A stretch of 64,000 bases of DNA. Origin: Bog-756 sp963737625. Its GTDB lineage: Bacteria > Actinomycetota > Acidimicrobiia > Acidimicrobiales > RAAP-2. The DNA lies in NCBI GenBank assembly GCA_963737625.1, contig CAVTTK010000006.1:191141-255140 (forward strand), read 5' to 3'. Position numbers and translations under genes: made by a program. Numbering within the stretch: position 1 is the first letter of the stretch; every line of letters begins with the position of its first letter. A model generated the notes under the pieces. The model saw nothing but the letters and a program-made list of their open reading frames with translations. It had not been told where the DNA came from and did no database searches. This document shows positions 33,545-44,250 of this stretch, piece after piece.

Positions 33545-34024
33545 CTAGAGGCTGGCTCGCCCCCGGAGAGGCTTGCGGGCCACCGCCTCCACTCCGGCAC
33601 CGGCCGGGTACATCCGGGCCAGGTGGTTCCACGAGCACTCCGTGCAGACCTCGATGACGTAACAGACCACAGGGTCCTTCCGCCGCCAGTACCGGGTCAG
33701 CTCGGCCTGGGTGGCCACGCACCGGCCGCCCGACGGCAGTCGCGAGCCGAACACGAACGTCACGTCGACCAGGTCCGACTCCTCGCAGATGGGACACCGC
33801 TCTCCAGTGGCACGACCCAGGTTGCGGGCGGCCCGGAGCAGTTCGGGATGGGCGTCACAGACGTCCAGGCGGGACAGGCGTCCCTTGCGGTAGTCGCGGA
33901 TGATGGCATTGCGGGCGAGCAGGTACTCGACCTGTCCCCCGGTGGGAGACGTCTGCACTCCGTCCAGCGATCCGGGTCGGAAGCCCACGGGGCCAAGGGT
34001 AATCCCTCGGGCACGGTTGGGCAT
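33545..34024 (-). CDS. DUF5318 family protein (actinobacterial, zinc-ribbon-like)
   Basis: 159 residues. Cysteine motif CPICEE with a later CTEC (CTECSWNHLARMY) suggests a metal-binding fold; RKGRLSRLDVCDAHPELLRAARNLG is the shared N-terminal core. This resembles the M. tuberculosis Rv0049-type protein, which lies near the PadR and ino1 genes there; no function is known. Start unsettled: ATG 34024 or GTG within the first 25 codons. It diverges from padR. Confidence 0.75.
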   Translation of the reverse strand: MPNRARGITLGPVGFRPGSLDGVQTSPTGGQVEYLLARNAIIRDYRKGRLSRLDVCDAHPELLRAARNLGRATGERCPICEESDLVDVTFVFGSRLPSGGRCVATQAELTRYWRRKDPVVCYVIEVCTECSWNHLARMYPAGAGVEAVARKPLRGRASL

Positions 34025-34104
34025 CGCTCTGCTGCCCCTGGTGCGGTTCCGCTCCCGGGCCTCCCTCCGAGCGCCCGGCCGGATCTGTGCCGATGTATTG
34101 CATT

Positions 34105-34125
34105 GATATATCGAAATGATATATC
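34105..34125. promoter_or_regulatory. Tandem GATATATC palindromes, likely PadR operator
   Basis: GATATATC at 34105-34112 and 34118-34125, 13 bp apart, in an AT-rich island between the divergent DUF5318 and padR genes. PadR-type regulators usually bind inverted ATAT-rich sites in their own promoters, and ino1 follows padR. Autoregulation and ino1 control are inferred. Confidence 0.55.
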
Positions 34126-34169
34126 GTTACGGATATGTACTCGAGGACCACCGGACGGAGCCAGGCCTG

Positions 34170-34840
34170 ATGCTCGATCTGGCCATCCTCGGCCTCTTGC
34201 ACGAGCAGGAGCTCCACGGCTACGAGATCCGTCGTCGGCTCCGGGACGAGCTAGGCCTGTTCGCCAACATCTCCTTCGGCTCGCTCTATCCGGCGCTGTC
34301 CCGACTGGAGAAGGCCGCGGCGGTCACCGTGACCGAGTCGGCCGGAAGCCCGGCCGTGGCCCCCCTCCCGTCCACGGGCTCGCTGGGTGGCGAGTGGGCG
34401 GGGCTCCGGGCCCGCCGGGCCGGCACCGCCCGGGGCACCAAGCGCTCCCGAAAGGTGTACCGGATCACCGACTACGGGCGGGAGCTCTTCGAACAGCTCC
34501 TCGACGCCGACGAGCCGGCCGGCACCGACGACGCCCGCAGCTTCGGCCTCCGACTGGCCTTCGCCCGGTACCTCGCCCCCCAGGCCCGCCTCGGCCTCCT
34601 CGAGCGGCGCCGGGCCCAGCTGACCCGGAGGTTGGCCGTGGACCGGGCCCGGGCCGCCGGCGACCGCCTCGACGTCTACACCCGCTCCCTCGTGGAACAC
34701 AGCACCGAGGCCACCGAACACGACATCGCCTGGCTGGACCGTCTGATCGAGTCCGAACGCCAGAAGCAGACCGCACCCCGAACCGACAGCCGCGAGCCCC
34801 GAAACGGGGACGCCGTGACAGCAACGAAGGGAACCAACCC

Positions 34841-34844
<4 letters not shown>
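34170..34844 (+). CDS. PadR-family transcriptional regulator
   Basis: 224 residues: PadR winged helix (about 1-55: LDLAILGLLHEQELHGYEIRRRLRDELG, then SLYPALSRLEKAAAV), a spacer that is Gly/Ala/Arg rich, RKVYRITDYGRELFE and a C-terminal helical dimerisation region. Start ATG at 34170-34172; an ATG at 34116 lies inside the operator repeat and is unlikely. It overlaps ino1 by 4 bp (ATGA), so the two are one transcript; this padR-ino1 pair is conserved in mycobacteria (Rv0047c-Rv0046c). Control of ino1 is a likely role. Confidence 0.85.
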
Positions 34845-35938
<1,094 letters not shown>

Positions 35939-35952
35939 ACCGTCCACACCGG

Positions 35953-37377
35953 TCAGGCCTGCTGGGACCACCAGTCACGGAGGCGCGCCTTGGCCTCCTC
36001 CTCCTCCAGGGGTCCCTCGTCCATCCGTAGTTCCAACAGGTAGGCCAGGGCCCGGCCCACCTGACGGCCGGGCCCGAGGCCCAGCTCCTCCATGACCTGG
36101 GAGCCGTCCAGGTCGGGCCGGATGGCGTCGAGCTCCTCCTGCTGTCGGAGGTCGTCGATCCGGGCCTCCAGTTCGTCCATGCGACGGGCCAGGGCCCGGG
36201 CCTTGCCCGCATTGCGGGTGGTGCAGTCGCAGCGGGTCAATTCATTCAGCTGGTCGAGCAGCGGGCCGGCGTCCCGTACGTAGCGGCGCACCGCCCGGTC
36301 GGTCCATCCCAGCCGATAGGTGTGGAAGCGCAGGTGCAGGTTGACCAGTTCCGTCACCACCTCCACCTCGTCGTTGGGATAGCGCAGGGCCTGCATTCGC
36401 TGGCGGGTCATCCGTGCCCCCACCACCTCGTGGTGGTGGAACGTCACGCCCCCGTCCACGAAGGCCCGGGTCTTCGGCTTGCCCACGTCGTGGAAGAGGG
36501 CGGCCAGGCGGAGGAGCCGGTCGGGGCTGGTCTTGTCCACGACGGCCAGGGTGTGGGCCAGCACGTCCTTGTGACGGTGGATGGGGTCCTGCTCGAGTGC
36601 CAGCCCGGGGAGCTCGGGCAGGAACTCGTCGGCCAGTCCGGTGCGGACCACGAACCACAGGGCCACCGAGGGAACCGGGACCATCACGATCTTGTCGAGC
36701 TCGTCGCGGATCCGTTCGGCGGAGACGATGGCCAGACGGTGATGGTCCGCCCGCACCGCCTCGACCAGCCCGGGGTCGGGCTCCAACTCGAGTCGGGCGA
36801 TGAACCGGGCCGCCCGGAGCATCCGCAGCGGGTCGTCGGCGAAGGAGACGGCGGGATCGAGCGGAGTGCGCAGCCGGTGCTCGGCCAGGTCGACCAGCCC
36901 GTCGAAGGGATCGATGAGCTCCAGATCCGGCAGCTTGAGGGCCATGGCGTTGATGGTGAAGTCCCGTCGGGCCAGGTCCTCCTCGACCCGGTCGCCGAAG
37001 GCCACCTCGGGTTTGCGGGAGTCGGGGCGGTAGGCCTCGGCCCGGTGGGTGGTGATCTCGTACTTCTGGTCCCCCCGACGGCACCCGATGGTGCCGAACC
37101 GCTTGCCCTGTGTCCATACGGAGTCGGCCCACCCGGACACCACCGCCTCGATGGCGTCCGGCCGCGCATCGGTGGTGAAGTCGAGGTCCCGACCACCGTC
37201 GGGGACATCGACGTCGGGCCCGGACACGATGGCGTCGCGCACCGAGCCCCCCACCAGGTAGAGGGAGTGGCCGGCCGACCCGAAGCGGTCGGAGAGGTCG
37301 GCGGTGGCCTCAACCAACGGTCGCAGTCGCTCGGGGAACACGCCGCCGAGGGTAGTGCGACTGGCGTAGTCCGCCAT
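35953..37377 (-). CDS. pcnA: CCA tRNA nucleotidyltransferase, with HD domain
   Basis: 474 residues. Head domain with LVGGSVRDAI (GG motif) and GGRDLDFTTDA (catalytic Asp pair DxD), RDFTINAMAL and ADDPLRMLRAARF, then an HD domain (about 240-400, ALFHDVGKPKTRAF with HD). It adds or repairs the CCA end of tRNAs; the HD part may hydrolyse phosphate esters. Start ATG at 37375-37377; it diverges from the large secreted protein gene. pcnA is at the same place in M. tuberculosis (Rv3907c), where it also begins this cluster. Confidence 0.95.
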   Translation of the reverse strand: MADYASRTTLGGVFPERLRPLVEATADLSDRFGSAGHSLYLVGGSVRDAIVSGPDVDVPDGGRDLDFTTDARPDAIEAVVSGWADSVWTQGKRFGTIGCRRGDQKYEITTHRAEAYRPDSRKPEVAFGDRVEEDLARRDFTINAMALKLPDLELIDPFDGLVDLAEHRLRTPLDPAVSFADDPLRMLRAARFIARLELEPDPGLVEAVRADHHRLAIVSAERIRDELDKIVMVPVPSVALWFVVRTGLADEFLPELPGLALEQDPIHRHKDVLAHTLAVVDKTSPDRLLRLAALFHDVGKPKTRAFVDGGVTFHHHEVVGARMTRQRMQALRYPNDEVEVVTELVNLHLRFHTYRLGWTDRAVRRYVRDAGPLLDQLNELTRCDCTTRNAGKARALARRMDELEARIDDLRQQEELDAIRPDLDGSQVMEELGLGPGRQVGRALAYLLELRMDEGPLEEEEAKARLRDWWSQQA

Positions 37378-37494
37378 CCGTTCTGGCGTAGGGTGGCGTC
37401 CGAAGTGGATCGGGAACGAGGCAGCCTGTGCCCCAGCGGCAGCCACCCCCGGGCCGGCGTGCCCCCGGGGAACGGGCCCGCCCCGATCGTCGGG

Positions 37495-39666
37495 GTGGGA
37501 CAGCGTGGCGCCCGATGGCGACGTCCCCGACCCGTCCGCACTGGCGTGTGGGTGCTCGGGGCCGGCCTGGTGGGCCTGATGCTCGTCATCGGAGGGACGG
37601 CAGGGACCGCGGCGGCGACAGGCGGTGCGACGTCGCCGGCGGCGGGCCCTCCACTGATCCTGGTGTCCCAGACCCCTACGGTGGGCCCCAACGGTTCATT
37701 CGACCTCAAGCTGCAGGCCGGCGTTGGTACCCCCTCGGCCTCCCAGCTGGGCGTAGCGGTGAGCGTGTACCCGTGCCTGTCCAGCATCTCGTCGTTCGAC
37801 CAGTCCGTGAACTCGACGGTCGGTCCGGCGGGGACGCCGATCGAGGCCACCCGGTCGCCGTTACCCGTCTCCGGTCTTCCCGCTCTCCCCTCCGGTGGCT
37901 TCGACCTGTCCATGCCGGTCTATGTCGGGCACGGCATCGCCGCCCCGGCGGGCCAGTTCGCCATCGATCTGCCCTTGACCGGTGGCCAGTGCGGGAACGC
38001 CCCCTCCGGCGTCTACCCGGTGCGGGTGCAGTTGGTGGAGACCACCGGCGGACAGGCCGTCGGGGGCTTCACCACCCACCTGATCTTCACCGAGACGCCC
38101 ACCGCCACCCAGAGGCTCCGGGTGGCGGTGGTGCTCCCGGTGGCCACGACCCTGACCCCGGCCACGTCCCCGGGGAATACCCCGTTGACCACCCGTCCCG
38201 GTGCCGCGCTGGCCCCACCTCCACCGGCCGTCACCTCGGCCCTGGTTGCCACCGTGACCACCATCGCCGAGGCCCACCCGAGCGTCCCGGTGACCCTGGA
38301 GACCAGCCCCCAGACGGTGGCCGAGCTGGCGGCCACGGGCCACCAGTCCACGGTGGCCGAGCTGGCCTCCCTGGCCGACAGCCCGGCCGTCCATGAGTTC
38401 ACCTCGGCCCCCTACGTCCCGGTCAACGCCTCGGACCTGGTGGGGGCGGGCCTCGGCTCCGAGCTGGCCCTGCAGGTCAGCCGGGGGTCGCAGGTGCTGG
38501 CCACCTACCTGCCCAGACCGGCCACGCCGTCGGGGGGCGCCTGGATCACCAACGACGGCGTCGACACCACCACCCTGTCCCAGCTGGAAACCAACGGCTA
38601 CCGTCAGCTGCTGGTGTCCTCCACCAGCGTGCCCGAGGCGCCGGCCAACGGCTCGTCGGCGGAACCGTTCGCGCTGACTCCTTCGGTGGGGGCGCCGATG
38701 GTGGCCGTGGCGTCCGACGCCGACCTGGCCTCCCGCTTCACCGGTGCCCCGGGGAATCCGGTCCTGGCCGCGTCCCAGTTGGTGGCGGAACTGGCCCAGA
38801 TCTACTTCGAAAAGCCGAACGACACCGCCCCCCGGATCGTGGCCGCGGTGGCCCCCACCGGTTGGGCCGACGACCCCGCCTTTGTCAGCACGCTTCTCGG
38901 CGCTCTGGGCGACAATCCCGTGGCCGAGCCCGTCACCACCTCCGACCTGTTCGGGATCCTCCCGACCAGTGCCTGCCGGACGGCGTGCCACAGCGTGGCC
39001 GGTTCCGGCGGGGGCGGCCTGCCGGCCACGGCCATCCGGACCCAGCGCCAGCGCATCGGGGGTCTGGTCGGAGCCACCTCCACCCCGTCCGCCCGCGCCG
39101 TCACCACCCAGCTGGGTGACCTGGTGCTCGCCGGTGAATCCGAGCGGCTCCGTCCCGCCCAACAGGCCGGGGTCCTCCGCAACACCGACCAGGCCGTCGA
39201 CGCCCAGCTGGGACAGCTGCAGGTGGCCGGGGACCAGAGCATCACCCTGACCTCGCAGCGGGGCCGGGTGCCGGTCACCATCACCTCCAGCGCGCGGTAC
39301 CCGGTGACGGGCACGCTGACGCTGTCCAGTGACAAGCTGCTCTTCCCCGACGGCCAGACCAAGCGGGTCACCGTGGTGCCCGGCATCACCAACCCCTTCT
39401 ACTTCAACGTGCAGACCCGGGCCTCGGGCCTGTTCAAGGTGGCCGTCACCCTCACCTCCCCGGCCGGGGGTGTGACCCTGACCAGCGGACAGGTGAGTGT
39501 GCGGTCGACGGCCACCTCGGTCGTGGGGATCGTCCTCTCTGTCGGCGCGGTGGTGGTGCTCGTGGTCTGGTGGCTGCGGACCTCGAGGAAACGACGGGCG
39601 GGCCGGAGGCGGGCCGCCAGTGACGAGGCCGACGACACCGAGGCCGTCACGGCGGGTTCGGTGTGA
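37495..39666 (+). CDS. Large secreted protein with C-terminal membrane anchor (DUF6049-like)
   Basis: About 723 residues if GTG 37495 is used; GTG 37405 and 37459 are other in-frame starts, and no clear ribosome binding site decides. Basic stretch RWRRPRPVRTG then VWVLGAGLVGLMLVIGG is a signal sequence or anchor. Most of the protein is Ser/Thr/Ala/Pro-rich extracellular region with a beta-type end (VPVTITSSARYPVTGTLTL), and SVVGIVLSVGAVVVLVVWWLRTSRKRRAGRR near the C-terminus is a second membrane segment. It matches the position and shape of M. tuberculosis Rv3909 (DUF6049), between pcnA and murJ. Function unknown; a role at the envelope in murJ's neighbourhood is inferred. It shares an overlap (GTGA) with murJ. 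Confidence 0.75.
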   Translation: MGQRGARWRRPRPVRTGVWVLGAGLVGLMLVIGGTAGTAAATGGATSPAAGPPLILVSQTPTVGPNGSFDLKLQAGVGTPSASQLGVAVSVYPCLSSISSFDQSVNSTVGPAGTPIEATRSPLPVSGLPALPSGGFDLSMPVYVGHGIAAPAGQFAIDLPLTGGQCGNAPSGVYPVRVQLVETTGGQAVGGFTTHLIFTETPTATQRLRVAVVLPVATTLTPATSPGNTPLTTRPGAALAPPPPAVTSALVATVTTIAEAHPSVPVTLETSPQTVAELAATGHQSTVAELASLADSPAVHEFTSAPYVPVNASDLVGAGLGSELALQVSRGSQVLATYLPRPATPSGGAWITNDGVDTTTLSQLETNGYRQLLVSSTSVPEAPANGSSAEPFALTPSVGAPMVAVASDADLASRFTGAPGNPVLAASQLVAELAQIYFEKPNDTAPRIVAAVAPTGWADDPAFVSTLLGALGDNPVAEPVTTSDLFGILPTSACRTACHSVAGSGGGGLPATAIRTQRQRIGGLVGATSTPSARAVTTQLGDLVLAGESERLRPAQQAGVLRNTDQAVDAQLGQLQVAGDQSITLTSQRGRVPVTITSSARYPVTGTLTLSSDKLLFPDGQTKRVTVVPGITNPFYFNVQTRASGLFKVAVTLTSPAGGVTLTSGQVSVRSTATSVVGIVLSVGAVVVLVVWWLRTSRKRRAGRRRAASDEADDTEAVTAGSV

Positions 39667-41531
39667 GCGGACCCGACGTGGAGGTGGACGGACTCCCCGC
39701 CGCTCCCGGAGGTGGCCGGCGGCGTCTGGCCGGTGCCACCCTGGGCATGGCCGTGGGCACGACGCTCTCCCGTATCACCGGGGTGGGCCGGGTCATCGCC
39801 CTCACGCTGGCTCTGGGCGGCGGCGGCTTCGCCGACGCCTACAACCTGGCCAACACCACGCCCAACATCATCTACGACATCGTGCTGGGCGGCGTGCTGT
39901 CGGCCACCTTCGTGCCGGTGTTCGTCGACTACCTGAGCACCCGACGCAACCAGGAGGCCTGGGAGGCCATCTCGGCGGTGGTCACGGTGACCATCGGCGT
40001 GCTGGTGGCGGCCACCGTGGCCTTCTTCGTACTGACCCCGAGCATCATCCACCTCTACACGGTCAGCAACCACCGCGTCGACGTCCACCAACAGCAGCAG
40101 GTGGCCATCTTCCTCCTGCGGTGGTTCGTCCCCCAGTTGGCCTGCTACGGCCTCATCGCCGTGTTCACCGCCCTGCTCAACGCCCGGGGCAAGTTCGCCA
40201 CCCCCATGTTCGTACCCATCGCCAACAACCTGGTGGTGATCGGCGTCCTGCTGTGGTTTCACGCATTGGTCCCCCATCCCAGCCTGGCCGCGGTGGATGC
40301 CAGCCACCACGGCCTGGTGCTCCTGGCCATCGGCACCACCCTCGGGGTCGTGGTCCAGGCGGCGCTCCTCGTGCCCTCGTTGCTCCGGTCCGACCTCCAC
40401 CTCCGATTCCTGTGGCAGCCGGCCAACCAGGCCATGCGGACCATCACCCGCTTGGCCGGGTGGACGTTCGGTTGGGTCGTGGCCAACCAGGTGGCCCTGG
40501 TGGTGGTCCTCGCCCTGGCCGACGGGGCCAAGGTGCCAGGCGCGGTGTCGTCGTACACCTACGCCTACACCTTCTTCCTCCTCCCCTACGGCGTGGTGGC
40601 GGTCTCGGTCATGACCGCGGTGACCCCCTCCCTGTCGGCCCGGTGGGCCACGGGCGACCTGGCGGGCTTCCGCCACCGCATGGCCTTCGGCCTGCGGGGC
40701 ATCCTGGCCATCATCATCCCTTCGGCGGTGGGCATGCTGATCCTGGCCCATCCGCTCATCGACCTGGTGCTGGCCCACGGAGCCGAGACCTCCGCCAACG
40801 CCGACTCGACGGGCGCCGCACTGGCCATGTTCGCCCTCGGTCTCCCCGGGTTCTGCACCTTCCTCTACTTGGTCCGCGTCTTCCAGTCGATGCAGGACAC
40901 CCGCACGGCCTTCCGCCTGTACCTGGTGGAGAACGGCATCAACATCCTGTTCGCCCTGGCGCTGGTGGGACCGCTCGGTGTGCGGGGACTGGCCCTCTCC
41001 CTGTCGATCGCCTACTCGGCCGCCGCCCTGCTGGCCCTGGCCGTGCTGCGCCTCCGGGTGGGGGGCCTCGGGGGATCAGAGCTGGCCACCCCGGTGGCCC
41101 GCGTGCTGGCCGCCTCGGGAGTCATGGCCGTGGCCACGGTGCTGGCCCTCAGTGTCTCCGGCGCCTCCTCGGGATTCGGCCTGTTGGCCCGCGTGATCTT
41201 CGCCGTGGTGGTCGGCCTGGTGGCCTATGTGGCCACGGTCGGGGTGCTGGGCGCCCGCCAGGAGCGTCGCATCAGGGAGGAGCGGATCAACCGCGCCAAC
41301 GTGGCGGCGTCCTCACCTCCGCCGTCGGTTGGAACCGGGCGGGACCAGCCCGAACGACCCTCCCCCGACCCGTTCCGTGACAGACTCAGCAGTCAGCCGG
41401 GACAACTCCCGTACCGACACCTCCGGCCGGTGAGTGTGACACCGGACGACGGCTCGGGCGAGGGAGACGACCTCCCGACGGGGGACGAGGAGGAGGACCT
41501 GGATGGCCCGGATACGAGTGGTGACGGATAG
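39663..41531 (+). CDS. murJ: Lipid II flippase MurJ
   Basis: 622 residues with about 14 membrane segments (about 25-530) of the MOP/MATE superfamily and a hydrophilic C-terminal tail of ~85 residues. Typical parts: GTTLSRITGVGRVIALTLALG near the N-terminus and a DAYNLANTTPNIIYDIVLGGVLSATFVPVF segment with charged residues in the cavity. It flips lipid II across the membrane for peptidoglycan synthesis. In mycobacteria MurJ's regulation involves CwlM, which here lies 2.7 kb downstream. GTG 39663 overlaps the previous stop (GTGA); the last 29 bases overlap degV. Confidence 0.93.
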   Translation: MSGPDVEVDGLPAAPGGGRRRLAGATLGMAVGTTLSRITGVGRVIALTLALGGGGFADAYNLANTTPNIIYDIVLGGVLSATFVPVFVDYLSTRRNQEAWEAISAVVTVTIGVLVAATVAFFVLTPSIIHLYTVSNHRVDVHQQQQVAIFLLRWFVPQLACYGLIAVFTALLNARGKFATPMFVPIANNLVVIGVLLWFHALVPHPSLAAVDASHHGLVLLAIGTTLGVVVQAALLVPSLLRSDLHLRFLWQPANQAMRTITRLAGWTFGWVVANQVALVVVLALADGAKVPGAVSSYTYAYTFFLLPYGVVAVSVMTAVTPSLSARWATGDLAGFRHRMAFGLRGILAIIIPSAVGMLILAHPLIDLVLAHGAETSANADSTGAALAMFALGLPGFCTFLYLVRVFQSMQDTRTAFRLYLVENGINILFALALVGPLGVRGLALSLSIAYSAAALLALAVLRLRVGGLGGSELATPVARVLAASGVMAVATVLALSVSGASSGFGLLARVIFAVVVGLVAYVATVGVLGARQERRIREERINRANVAASSPPPSVGTGRDQPERPSPDPFRDRLSSQPGQLPYRHLRPVSVTPDDGSGEGDDLPTGDEEEDLDGPDTSGDG

Positions 41532-42345
41532 CGCCTGCGACCTGTCGGCCACCATGGCCGAGGAGCGGGGCGTGACCATCGTCCCCCTGTCGATCCGCTT
41601 CGGCTCCGAGGAGTTCATCGACGGATCCACCCTGTCCACCGACGAGTTCTGGGCCAGGTGCAAGGCCAGCTCCGTCCTCCCGGAGACCTCGGCCCCCTCA
41701 CCCGGGGCATTCCAGGAGGCATTCGTGGCCGCGGCCGACGCCGGCTACGACGGGGTGCTGTGCGTCAACCTCTCTTCGGAGGTGTCGGCCACGTACCAGG
41801 CCGCGGTGGCCGCGGCCAAAGGCGTCGCCGACCGGATCCCCGTCCGCGTGGTGGACTCCCGCTCGCTGACCATGGGCCTCGGGCTGATGGCGCTCGACGT
41901 CGCCGAACTGGCCTCGACGGGCGCCACCCTCGACGAGCTGGAGGCCCGGGTGCATGCCCTGGCCACGCGTACCCAGGTCTACGGCGTGCTCGACACCCTC
42001 GAACACCTCGAGAAGGGGGGTCGCATCGGCGGGGCCCAGAAGTTGCTCGGCTCCCTGCTGTCCATCAAGCCCGTGGTCACCCTGCTGGACGGGCGGGTGG
42101 AGGAGGAGTCCAAGCAACGTACCCGCGGTCGGTCGCTCCGCTACCTGGCCGACAAGGCCAGGAACTCGCCCCCCATCAGCCGCCTGGCGGTGTGCAACGG
42201 TGCCGCCACCGACGTCGATGAGGTGCTGGGCATGCTGGACGGCGTCCCGACAGACCATCCCCTGGTGGTGACCGATCTGGGGCCGGTGGTGGGCACCCAC
42301 ACGGGGCCGGGCACCGTCGGGGTGTGCATCGTGACCCGGGAGTAG
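41503..42345 (+). CDS. DegV family fatty-acid-binding protein
   Basis: 280 residues: IRVVTDSACDLS (conserved TDS motif), SAPSPGAFQEAF, LSSEVSATYQAA (lipid carboxylate site), LEHLEKGGRIGGAQKLLGSLLSIKPVVTL and VGTHTGPGTVGV. DegV/FakB-type proteins hold fatty acids for FakA kinases; no fakA gene is nearby. ATG at 41503 lies inside the last codons of murJ, behind GAGGAGGAGGACC. Confidence 0.93.
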   Translation: MARIRVVTDSACDLSATMAEERGVTIVPLSIRFGSEEFIDGSTLSTDEFWARCKASSVLPETSAPSPGAFQEAFVAAADAGYDGVLCVNLSSEVSATYQAAVAAAKGVADRIPVRVVDSRSLTMGLGLMALDVAELASTGATLDELEARVHALATRTQVYGVLDTLEHLEKGGRIGGAQKLLGSLLSIKPVVTLLDGRVEEESKQRTRGRSLRYLADKARNSPPISRLAVCNGAATDVDEVLGMLDGVPTDHPLVVTDLGPVVGTHTGPGTVGVCIVTRE

Positions 42346-42408
42346 GTGCTTCGGGCCGGACCGGAGCGTTCCGGCAGGCCAACAGCCCGATCGGACTATC
42401 CTCGCACC

Positions 42409-42765
42409 ATGGATCCGACGCCCGACCCACCCGCTTCCCGCCTGCCTGGCTCCGGCGTGCTCGGCGACCTGCCCACCCGCGGCGCCGACTGGATCGACAC
42501 CGTTGTCGAGTTGCTGCGCGATCGGACGGTCCGGCCCGTCACCCTGGTAGCCCGGGTGGTGGTCTTCGGGATCATCGTCTTCGCCGCGGCGGTCACGACC
42601 GTGGTCCTGTTGTCGATCACCCTGATCCGGCTGCTGACGGTCTACGCCTTCGACGGCCGGGTCTGGCTCTCGGACCTGGTGGTGGGCCTGGTCTTCGTCG
42701 TCCTCGGCATCGTGGCCTGGTCCCAGAGGACCGACTCGTCGGCCACCGCGGAGGGCACCGGATGA
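42409..42765 (+). CDS. Small two-TM membrane protein of unknown function
   Basis: 118 residues. Cytoplasmic N-terminus (GADWIDTVVELLRDRTVRPV), first membrane segment about 45-75 and a second about 85-105 (LSDLVVGLVFVVLGIVAW). No recognised family. In M. tuberculosis the same position (upstream of trxB2) is held by sigM and its anti-sigma factor; nothing like either is seen here. ATG at 42409; stop overlaps trxB (ATGA), so it is translated with it. Confidence 0.72.
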   Translation: MDPTPDPPASRLPGSGVLGDLPTRGADWIDTVVELLRDRTVRPVTLVARVVVFGIIVFAAAVTTVVLLSITLIRLLTVYAFDGRVWLSDLVVGLVFVVLGIVAWSQRTDSSATAEGTG

Positions 42766-43730
42766 CCGAGCGCCGCCAGGTGGTGATCATCGGGTCCGGT
42801 CCGGCCGGGCTCACGGCGGCCATCTACGCCGCCCGCGCCCAGCTGTCCCCCCTGGTCATCGAGGGTGAACCGTCCTCGACCAGTGATCAGCCCGGCGGTC
42901 AGCTCATGCTGACGACCGAGGTGGAGAACTTCCCCGGCTTCGTCAACGGGATCATGGGGCCCGAGCTGATGCAGGCCTTCCGGGAGCAGGCCGCCCGCTT
43001 CGGGGCCGACTATGTGACGGCCAAGGTGTCCCGGGTCGATCTGTCCCACCGTCCCTTCGGCGTCTGGGTGGGGGATCCCGACGCCGCCGACCCCACCTAC
43101 GAGTCCGAAGCCCTGATCATCTCCACCGGGGCCCAGTCCCTCATGCTCAATCTGCCCAACGAGGAACGCCTCCTCGGCTACGGGGTGTCCACCTGTGCCA
43201 CCTGCGACGGCTTCTTCTTCCGCGAGCGCAAGATCGCCGTGGTCGGCGGGGGCGACTCGGCGCTGGAGGAGGCGCTGTTCCTCACCCGGTTCGCCGAGAA
43301 GGTCACCGTCATCCACCGCCGTGGCGAGCTACGGGCTTCCAAAGTCATGCAGCAGCGGGCCTTCGCCCACGAGAAGATCGAATTCCTGTGGAACACCTCG
43401 GTGATCGACGTGCTCGGTGACACCACGGTGAGCGGTGTCCGGGTCCGGGACAACCTGAGCGAGGAGGAGTCGGATCTCGAGCTCTCGGGGCTCTTCGTGG
43501 CCATCGGCCACCAACCCAACACGGCCCTGTTCAAGGGGCAGCTGGAGATGGAGGAGAACGGCTACCTGCGGACCTTCGACGGGACCCGCACCAATGTCGA
43601 CGGGGTGTTCGCCTGCGGCGACGTGCAGGACCATCGCTACCGCCAGGCCATCACGGCGGCCGGGTCGGGGTGCATGGCCGCCCTCGACGTGGAGCGGTGG
43701 CTCGAAGACGAGCAGTCCGACCGGTCCTGA
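42762..43730 (+). CDS. trxB: Thioredoxin-disulfide reductase
   Basis: 322 residues: FAD-binding GSGPAGLTAAIYAAR, redox-active CATC in STCATCDGFFF, NADPH-binding VVGGGDSALEEALFL and HRRGELRASKVMQ, and C-terminal FACGDVQDHRYRQAITAAGSG. Reduces thioredoxin with NADPH. Pairs with trxA downstream (133-bp gap). ATG overlaps the upstream gene's stop. Confidence 0.96.
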   Translation: MTERRQVVIIGSGPAGLTAAIYAARAQLSPLVIEGEPSSTSDQPGGQLMLTTEVENFPGFVNGIMGPELMQAFREQAARFGADYVTAKVSRVDLSHRPFGVWVGDPDAADPTYESEALIISTGAQSLMLNLPNEERLLGYGVSTCATCDGFFFRERKIAVVGGGDSALEEALFLTRFAEKVTVIHRRGELRASKVMQQRAFAHEKIEFLWNTSVIDVLGDTTVSGVRVRDNLSEEESDLELSGLFVAIGHQPNTALFKGQLEMEENGYLRTFDGTRTNVDGVFACGDVQDHRYRQAITAAGSGCMAALDVERWLEDEQSDRS

Positions 43731-43862
43731 CTGGCTCGGCGGCCCACTCCCCCACCACCGTCGAAGCCGGGAATACCGGCGCCGGGACGGGGTTGACGTA
43801 GCGTGTCCCACCGAGGGGCAATGAGGCAGGGCCCGAAGAGACGGGCAGGAGGAACGGCCATC

Positions 43863-44189
43863 ATGAGTGAGCAGATCACGACGCTGAACGACGCTAGCTT
43901 TGACGAGCATGTCAAGTCCTCGGACGTTCCCGTGCTGGTGGACTTCTGGGCGGAGTGGTGCGGCCCGTGCAAGATGATCGCCCCCGTACTGGAGGAGATC
44001 GCCGCCGAGCAGGCCGGCAAGCTCGAGGTGGCCAAGCTGAACATCGACGACAATCTGGATATCACCCGGCGGTTCGACGTCATGAGCATTCCGACCCTGA
44101 TCCTGTTCAAGGACGGCGAGCCCGCGGCCCGCATCGTCGGTGCCAAGGGCAAGGGCCAACTCCTCCAGGAGCTCTCCGCCCACCTGTAA
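43863..44189 (+). CDS. trxA: Thioredoxin
   Basis: 108 residues, thioredoxin fold with the active site WCGPCK in VDFWAEWCGPCKMIAP and the cis-Pro in MSIPTLILF. Reduces protein disulfides, being itself reduced by trxB. ATG at 43863 follows GGAGG. A TTGACG (43793-43798) upstream may be part of its own promoter. Confidence 0.96.
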   Translation: MSEQITTLNDASFDEHVKSSDVPVLVDFWAEWCGPCKMIAPVLEEIAAEQAGKLEVAKLNIDDNLDITRRFDVMSIPTLILFKDGEPAARIVGAKGKGQLLQELSAHL

Positions 44190-44250
44190 GTCCTGGTAGG
44201 CCGGCTGGCCGGCGCAGCGCCACCGCTCCTCCGGCGGCCCCGGTCGCGGG

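Noticed and set aside
36322..37494. Extension of the secreted-protein frame upstream to 36322
   Set aside because: It overlaps pcnA on the other strand; the conserved part begins with the signal-like segment at about 37540.
42355..42375. GCCGGA/TCCGGC hairpin after degV
   Set aside because: Only 6 bp with a 9-base loop and no U-tract; too weak to list as a terminator.
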